This document shows, in pieces, positions 23,001 to 32,000 of a stretch of 64,000 nucleotides of DNA (positions within the stretch are counted from its first letter, which is position 1; the number at the start of each line of letters is the position of its first letter). The notes under the pieces are model-generated. The model was given only the letters and a program-made list of their open reading frames with translations. It did not search any database and was not told where the DNA came from. Origin of the DNA: Chrysoporthe austroafricana (Eukaryota > Ascomycota > Sordariomycetes > Diaporthales > Cryphonectriaceae); the NCBI GenBank assembly GCA_001051155.2, contig JYIP02000005.1, positions 2,976,001 through 3,040,000 on the forward strand, written 5' to 3'. The position numbers and the translations under genes were made by a program.

Positions 23001-26000
23001 GAGCCAGTTCTCAGCCACCAAGAGGTCGTTAACGAGCCTGCCACTTTCGAGCGGGGGATTCTCGGCGACAACGACTCAAGGCTCGCTGATGTTGTCGAAG
23101 AGCCTGGTTCAGTCATGTCGGAGGCTGTCCAAGAGCTCAGTCAAACCCAGCCCGAAATCATCAACGAGGCGAGTGGCACGTCGACGCCTCGTGCCGACGA
23201 GGAATGGGTGACGACCTCCTCCAAGAAGGGCAAGAAAAACAAGAAAAAGAAGAAGCAGAGCCTGAGTCTCTCCAAGGACATCGTAGCAGAAAGCCCCGTG
23301 CTCGAAGCATCGGAAGACGCCAAGATTGGCGATGAGCAAAGCGCTAGTCTACCACAAAATCTTGTGCCCAAGACCGTCGTTGCTGAGCCGTCACATGAGA
23401 TGGACTCAGAGAAGCCAGTGGATAGCCTGCAGCTGCAGGAGACCACAGAACCATCGCCGCATCCAACCACTACTGAAAGCCTCCCTGACGAACTGCAAGA
23501 GCCCAGCCAACTCACTTCGAGTACAACTGAGGAACCTGCCATGATCTCATCTGCCACTGCAGAACCAGATGAGCCTGCCAAGGACATCGCCGCGCAAGAA
23601 TTGCCGGTTCCCTCAGGAGAGCAGGCCAACGCTCGCGAGCAGCTCACAGCTGAGTCTCCCGTCGAAGAGACGACCGCTCATGCTCTGAAACAGCAACAGC
23701 TACTGCTGGACGAGAAAGCACACGTTCCTCTGGAAGAGGAAGCACGCACGCTCGAGGAGGCAACATACGCTCCTGTAGAAGAGGAGTTCTCTTGGGTGTC
23801 AAAGAAGTCCAAAGAGAACGAGGAGCCAAAGGACAGCACAGTCACCGATGAGGTCATTCAGCCACAGGAAATAGCACTGCCAGCAGAGCCCGAATTGGTC
23901 GAAGAAAGCAGTGAACTACCTCGAGAGCTAAGCTCGGTAGTTCAAGAGGTAGTTCAAGAGGCCAGCCAGCCAGCCATGTCAGCTTCTGATAGTGCAGAGA
24001 CTGTCATTGCACCACAGTCTAGTCAGGCCACTGAAGCCGGTGAAGTCATTCAGAGCAAACCGGAATTGGCGGCTGAGGCTGTCAGTCCTAATGTTTTTTC
24101 TGGAGAGCCAGCGTCGTCACTACAAGAGGAAATTCGGGAAGGGTCCTCCTTGCCGCTGCAGAATCTGGAAACTACTGGATCGCCAAATCGAGCACCCGAC
24201 AGTTCGACGCTGGAAGCAACCCAAGAAGAACTTGAAGTCCTGGATTCAAACACACATCAGGCGGATGTTCTGGACAGTAACAAGCCGCTGGACTCTGGAG
24301 TCACCTCGGACGATGCAACACACTCCATTGATTTGCCTACGGACACACTAGTTACCACCGTTCAGAAAGACTTGCATGCCGATGTCTCGGTATCCGAACC
24401 TACTGAAAACACATTTGAGCTGCAGGAAGATCCTCAGAAGGCTCTGGACGAAGAACAGGTCGCTCGCCAGGAGGCAGAGGCTGCAGAAATTCAAGAGGAA
24501 GAGGCTGAACTTGCCAGGTTGCAACTCAAGAGGAAACCCAGCAAGAAGGACAAGCAACGTCTCAAGGATTTGAGAGCCAGGGCACAGCAGCGTGTCGAAG
24601 AGGCGAAGTCAGCAGCCACGGCATCATCCGGCCAAGCGCAAGCCGAGCAACAGAGTCCACAAGTCGCCGAAGGAGACGCTTCACGTTCGTCCGGTTCTCG
24701 AGACGAACTCTTCGGGACAGAAGCGGGCGAAGCATCGTTGGTGGACGACCAGGCTGATACCGCTACGTCTGTCTTTGAGGGCCAGCAGCCTGGGTCGCAA
24801 CAGCTTGAGGACCCTGAAGAAGTCGCTCGTCGCGAAGCTGATTCTGAACTAATCCAAGAAGAGGAAGCTGAATTGGCTCGACTCAAAATCAAGAGGAAGC
24901 CGAGTAAGAAAGACAAGGAGCGCATCAAGGTCCTAAAGGCGAATGCTGAGCGGCGAGAACGCGATGCCGACGCTGCTGCCCAGCGCCAGGCTGAAGTGCA
25001 GCATACTGCCGTCAATCCTCCGCAGGCCGATCTAAGCGAACTTGAACCCGGCATTGAAGACCCCCAACAATCCTCTTTGGTGGAAGGCGATTCGGGAGAC
25101 TTTGAGGGTACCAAACCGTCACAGCTGGACGACTCGACTCAACCGCAGCTTGAAAAGCGCGATTACGTTGACACGACCGCTCAGCTACCGGTCGAGGGGC
25201 CTGCAAATGAGGAATCTATCGCCCTGGATACAGCTGCCGCCGCCCAATCCACGTTCGATGAAGCAGACCAGCTGCTAGGAGATCGCCGTGTTGAGGACTC
25301 TGCGATCACAACCCAAGATGAGCCTGAGAATCGACTTGCTCATGAAACATACCACCTGCCGCAGTCAAGTCTCGAGCCGAGTTCAGGAGTTTCCGACGAC
25401 CGAATCGACAGTCCGCCTGAGCAGCTAACCAAATGCCCTGACGAAGCTGACTTGGTAGACACTTCACAGTCACAGGTCGAGGATTTGGGTCGATCGGGCC
25501 TCAACACTCAGAATGGAGAAACTCAAGAAGCCCCGGTCGAGGTGCCGATCTCAGAGCTTGCTCAGGAAGAAGAAAAGGACGTCGCAGCAAAGGCCTTTGG
25601 ACTTGAACCTGAGAAGGCTGCCGGAGTTGAAGCCGAGCCCGAAACAGACTGGTTTGTGCCTCGCAAGTTGTCCAAGAAGGACAAGAAGAAAAAGCGCAAG
25701 GGAACCGTTTCGGATGATGGCACTCAGATGTCTGGAACAGCGACACCACAGGAGACACATCGCACTGATGTTACTGGTGAAGACGCCGATTTGACTGAGG
25801 GCGCGCCTGCAACTCCACATTCGGAAGTCCTACCTTTCATGGACCTCCCCAACGAGCAACTTAATGCATCGGAAACTGCGTTGATCGAGCAGGACAGTCC
25901 TGTGACTGGTCTTTCGCAAAGGGGCGTTTCTGCTGAGGGAATCACTTCTGTCCCAGATGAGTCCACTAGCAAGACACAGGAAAGCACCATGCATGACATT

Positions 26001-29000
26001 GATGAAGGCATTGACAAGACACCGACCCTCGAAAGTATTGAGGATGCCACCGCCGATTGGTCGCAGCAATCTGAGGCTGATCAAATGACTACGCCTAAAT
26101 TACCAGTTGAGTCATCAGCCAACATTGAACAGCCAGACGTGACCGCTACATCACTTTCAAGGCTCAATGAGCAAGTCGTGGTCCCACATCAGGACGTCGA
26201 TCAACATAAATCCGCAGGTGGCCTCGAACTAGTGACTCCTCAAAGTCCATCTTCTACAGACGAGGTTGTTCCGATGATTGAAGACGCGCAGGAGAAGGGC
26301 CCTCGACATAACGTGCCTGAGGAAGGTAACGAGAGAAGCCAAGACACACCCGTGGAGCAAGAGCCTGATATGTCAACCTCCGGCGAGCCGCAGCAGTCCA
26401 AAGATGACGAATTCTCCTGGACACCTTCCAAGAAGAGCAAGAAAGATAAGAAAAAGAAGCGTGCCAGCAAGTCTTGGACAGAGCCGGATAGTGGTGTTCA
26501 GCCTCCCACCGGCGAAAATGTTGAGTCGTCCAGTACGGCGGCCGTTTCCCAGGAGGCAATCGCATCTGAGGAAGCGCCAACAGTCACGCAGGTCTTGTCG
26601 CAAGACCGAGACCTTCCTCAACCTTCCGATTCTCAGCAAATGGATGATTGGTCAACTGCTCCTTCCAAGAAGAGCAAGAAAGACAAGAAAAAGAAATGGG
26701 CCAGTATTTCTTCCTGGGAAGCCGAAAGCAGCACTCAATCCCCTTTGGTTGACGAACCGCGCAAGTCTTCAGATCTAGTTGACGAGGCGATGAGGGGCCA
26801 CGATGCGGTAGATGCAGGGCTAGGCACCGATTCGGTGAAAACACTTCCACAAGATCCCGTACCGCCTGAACCCGACTTGACGACCAACCAATTTGATGAC
26901 GAGACCCGTCGGGATAGTGAACGACTTGGCGATGAGCCTTCACTAGCAATTAGCCCGCCATTCACGGCCTTCAAAGACGCTACTTCCAGTAAAGCAGCCG
27001 CGGACTTGGACCTGGAGAGCAGAGCCAGAGATGAAGATACCATCCTCGTCGTTGGTGGACAACAAAACCCTGATGAGGACCTACCTTCAGCCAACCAGCG
27101 AATCACCGATGAGTCGTCGTCACAAATGAGCACGCAACACACGGACTTTGCTCCTCTCGGTGAGCCAGTCGCGAAGGTCGATCTACCCAGCCGAGTGGAA
27201 GAAGATGTTGCCCTCATCATCACTAGCGGACAAATTGCTGATGAGGTTTCTGAGCCATGGGCTTACGAGGCCACCCACGACAATGAGGCGCTTCCAAAGT
27301 CAGATCTGGAGGCAAAAGTTGAGGATGGTGAGGATACGCTCATTGTCGCCAGTGGACGAGTTACTGGTGACGTCTCTGAGCCATTGGCTCCTGGGACTGA
27401 CCATGGCAACGAGGCGCTTACAAAGTCAGATATGGAAGCAAAGGTCGATGACGGTGAGGATACGCTCATCGTGGCTGGCGGGAAAGTTCTTGATGAAGCA
27501 CCTTCCGAACTTCGCGACAACCGAGACACCTTGGACGAACAAGATCTATTGAGCGTTGAACAGCCTGCCATGCGGCCCCAGTCTCCTGTGCCATGGGCTG
27601 TGGAAGACGAACCCATTTCTCCTGAACGGGAAACTAAATCCGTGGAAGTCCAGCAATCAGCCATCATGCCTGGGTCTCCAGTACCCTCGGAAGACAATAA
27701 TTCAGCTTTCATTACCCCGATGGAGGAATCTCCAGTCCCCCCTAAGGTGCCGGACTTAACCATGGTATCAGAGCCTCGCCAGGTCCAAGAAGAGTCTTTT
27801 GAAGTCTTTTCCGGCAGAAAATCCAAGAAGGATAGAAAAAACAAGAAACGAGGCAGTGCCAACCAGTCCCTCGATCTTGGAACCCAGCCATCCAGTCCGG
27901 CTCCCGCGACCCTAGCGTCCGACGAGGCACCTGAACGACAAATTTACGAGGAACTACTCGAGACATCGGAGCCTGCTGGTCAAGGGGCAGAGAAGAGTAC
28001 CGAGTCTACAATGGAAGGCATTGACGACTGGATTCCTAGAAAAATGTCCAAGAAGGAGAAGCGCAAGGCAAAGAAGAGCTCCATGATAGTGGACGAGCCC
28101 GAAAACACAAGTCCAGCTACAGAGGACGCCAGCAAGTTACCCACTGGCGATGTTGGCTTGTCAGTTTCTGCTCCAGGAACCCAAGATTCCCCGGTCGACT
28201 CTCCTAGCACTGGTATCGAGCAAGCGAGCCGACCTGAACCGATGTCTAACCTCCTTGGAAAGCCCATGGAGGCCATTGAACAGGTTATCGTGCCGGACCC
28301 GGAACGCTCACCCGGCACCTACGCTGCGGTTGCAGAACCGCTAGAGTCGCAACTCCAAGAAAAGGCGCTCGATATGGAACAAGCTGAGGAGGCTGAACCG
28401 CTGAATGCTCTGCAACGACAAGACTCGAACGCCCAAGAAGAGCCAATTTTGGCAGACACGCCAGTGTTGACTCGCAAGATGTCTAAGAAGGAGAAGAGGA
28501 AGGCCAAGAAGAAGTCAATTTCTTCCTGGGAGGAAGATGCTTTCGAGATGGGCGAACCGCAAAATCGTCCAGTCCAGGATCTCACGAATCGGGATGCACC
28601 AAATCCTTCCAAGCCCGCTACGGAGACAGAGACGATCGGTAACACCTTCTCTTCAACACGACCACAGCCGGATGAAGATGACGTCGGAAGCTTTGAGGCC
28701 CCGATTGCCATGGAAGGTATGGCTGCAGACGAGTGGACTGCCCCTCTCTCCCGCAAGAAAACCATCAGAGACAAGAAAAAGAAGAGCAAGCAGATCACTT
28801 TCGAACCAGCTTCAGGCGCTGAGATACCAGACGGCAAATCCAACGAGGGAATGGCCGTCGAGCCAGACCTCAAACGGGCCTTTTCATTTGTTGTGGGAGA
28901 CGACACTGGGTATCGTTTGGATCCTGCTGACGACGTCGACCAACCGAATCGTTCCGACAAAATAAGCACATCCGCGAGCGATGATCGAGAGCCTCCATTA

Positions 29001-32000
29001 TCCAGGAGCGGTGGCTTAGAAGGCCTGGGCTCAATCGACTCGGCAGCTGGGGACGAACCTTGGGAGGAGACAGGAAGCCTCCGTGTTCCTGTAACAGGTG
29101 TCCAATCATCACTTGCAGAAGCTTCAGAAGCTTCTGGAGGTGCTGACGTTGGCCGTCTTTCTCCTGTCGTCCAAGGCACGGAGTTACAAAAGATGCCGTC
29201 CCAAGCCCCAAGCCCCGATATCTGGGACAACGAGGACTACTTCAAGCCAAAGACATTTGACAATTCTGGTGCTCAATCCCCACAGGAGCCCTTCGACAAG
29301 GTGGAGATCCACCCAGCCTTCGCACGAGGGCTCGACGACGCTCCGGACGCCCGCAGCAAGGACGACCGGCCTCTTGTAGGCCTGGGACTCATACATAGAC
29401 ATTCTTCGATTTTCCAGGAAGACGACAGGCATACCCCGAAGCTTCTCACCATGGGAGGTGATAACATGTCAGTGGAATCGATAGCAGTGGAAGAAGCAGT
29501 GCCTTCGGACGGATTATCACAGCTAGGTGCGTCACCCGTAGCCGAGGAAACTTCTGGACTAGAACGCAGCGACGACTCTGGCGGTCAATCTTCTGTTCCA
29601 GTAATTCAACGGCACCACGGGAATTTGTCTACTTCTGGCGAGGGTCCGGCACAAGAAGCTAACGCTCCATCAGCTCCAGAGGCCAGTGTCCCAGAGGTCG
29701 GCAAACAGCAACTGAAGCCGTCGGACTCGCCAAAATCGATCTATGAAGAAGCACAGGATGTGTCTGCTTCCGATGAAGTCAAACCAATGGCGAAGAAGGG
29801 CAGCGTTGCTCTGCTGGCGGAAAGGTTTGGGGGTACCAAGAAAGGCAATGGTAAGAAGATAAAACCTTCCAAGCACGTCGACAAGCGCACACCTCAGGAG
29901 GACGATATCTTCGATGACCCTGTCATGTGGGAAGGAGCCGAGCGTAAGGCTGTGGAGGGGTCCCGCATGGATTGGGACGCCGGCGATTTCTGGACTATTC
30001 CGAACACAAGCATCGGGGAAGAATCATCAGAGCCTGACATGCATCCAGGGCAGAGGCCGAAACCAATCGGGCACGGCAGGGAGACGCAGCTCGGCGACGA
30101 CAATGTGAGTGCAACACACTCATCGCCAGGTCAAGATGCCGGAAGATTTACGCCCCAAGTCTCAGGACAAGCAGACCGAAAAGAAGAAGCCCCTCTGGAG
30201 CCTATGGTCTTAGACAGCCCGGACCCTAGCTCGCAGGCCAGATTTGAAATGCCCACGACGGGGTCGCAACCGGCGATTCACCCTGCGGACCACTCTATGG
30301 GTATCGACACGACACAGATAGCTGAGGTACCGACGATTACTACTACAGACACGCATCTTGACGAGCCTCGAGGCCAGCTCCATGACTTGCCTACTCCTCG
30401 GTCCATGAGTCCCGTGTCCGATAGGGGATCCGGTCTTGGAGTTCTTGAAGAGTCTGCCCTGCCAACGACGGATGCAGGAGACAACACAGCGCTGGGCAAC
30501 TTCATTCCTGGGGCCGACTTCAGACGATCTGTGTCAAGAGGGTTGCCTCCTGTCCAAGAGGATCCGCAGGAGGAAGAAGCTGAGACCGGGAAGCACGCAG
30601 CTACTCTCAGTGCGGGTCTCGGGACGCCAGACATCAACCGTGACAGCGGATTCGTGACAGATTCGCCCGCTGCGCCCTGGGCGCGACGATTCGATGACGC
30701 CCAGCAACGAGACAGTGGTGTGCACCTGCGAGACTATCCCGACGCATCACCAAGGCTCAGCAGCTCCCGAGGCGTCAGCCCCGAACCTCATCGGTCCTCC
30801 CGTTCCAGCATCGACGATGAGGGAGCGAAACTTGAGGAGCAGGTCAGGCGATCGCCACTGGCCGACAGCGAGAGCAGGCGTCGCTTTCGGGAGAACACTC
30901 CCGTCCTGGGTGCTAAAGAGCCACCGGTCACCCCAGAGCCGCAAAAGACACGAAGCGACAGGTCTCGGTCACGCAAGTATCCGGACCTGGGGCCAGGGGC
31001 GACTGCAGCAGCGGCTCTAGCTGGAGGAGCAGCACTACTTGCTGAGTCGAGATCCGGGGCGACATCACCTGCACCTACAACTCCTGCTGCAGGCCAACGA
31101 AGCGTTTCTGACAATGCCGTCAAGCGACAGGCATCCGCATCTCCTCAGGGAACTCCGCCAAGCCAGAGACGTGCAGTGTCCAACACTGGCATTACTCGGG
31201 TCAGAACTCCTGAGCCACTCAACCTTTCCCCCGACAGCCCCAGCCTGCTGAGGCACTCGGGCACAACTGGCACGCCACCGCTGCGCTCCCGGCGCACGAG
31301 GAGTGGAGACCTGAGGTCGCTGAGCCAATCGAGCCAGCGATCCCACAGCGACCTTGGCGCCAGAGCTAGCCCCTCATCGCCCTCCCCTGCCGTGGCCCAC
31401 GCCCCTATCACAGCTCGATCTCCTACCCCGGCCGCAGCGGCAAACATCCCCGCCCCAGCCTCATCATCCTCCTCCAGCGACCTGAGGAGAGCAACATCAC
31501 CCGCTGGTGCTGCTGGTGCTGGTACTGGTGCTAGCCAACCACCCAACAACAATCCCGTCGCCAATGAAGGCCGTGTCCGTGCCAAGGACATGGCCGATGT
31601 CTATGTAGGTCGTCTCCACTCTCCACCGTCCGCTCTCCACTCTGTCCAGCTAGCTAGCTGTCGCTCAGTTAAACTGACGAGGACTGCCCTCCTCCAGGAT
31701 GGCTTCGGCGAGGGCCGCATGGGCTCTCCGCGCTCACCCACCCGTCCACACAGCATGCGTCGCCGACAGAGCATGCAAGTTCTCGAGCTCGAGTCCAGAG
31801 TAGAGCAGCTGATCGCAGAGAACCGCGCACTGGCCGCAGCAAAGGACCACGCTGAGCTGCACTCTGCCAACCGGGCCACCAGCGTCATAGCCGAACGCGA
31901 CAATGAGATCGAGACGCTCAAACAGTCCCTCGAGTTCATGCGCAAGGAGGTCCAGCGTCTGACTGAGGTCAACGAGGGCCTTAACAGTGCCATCGCTCAA

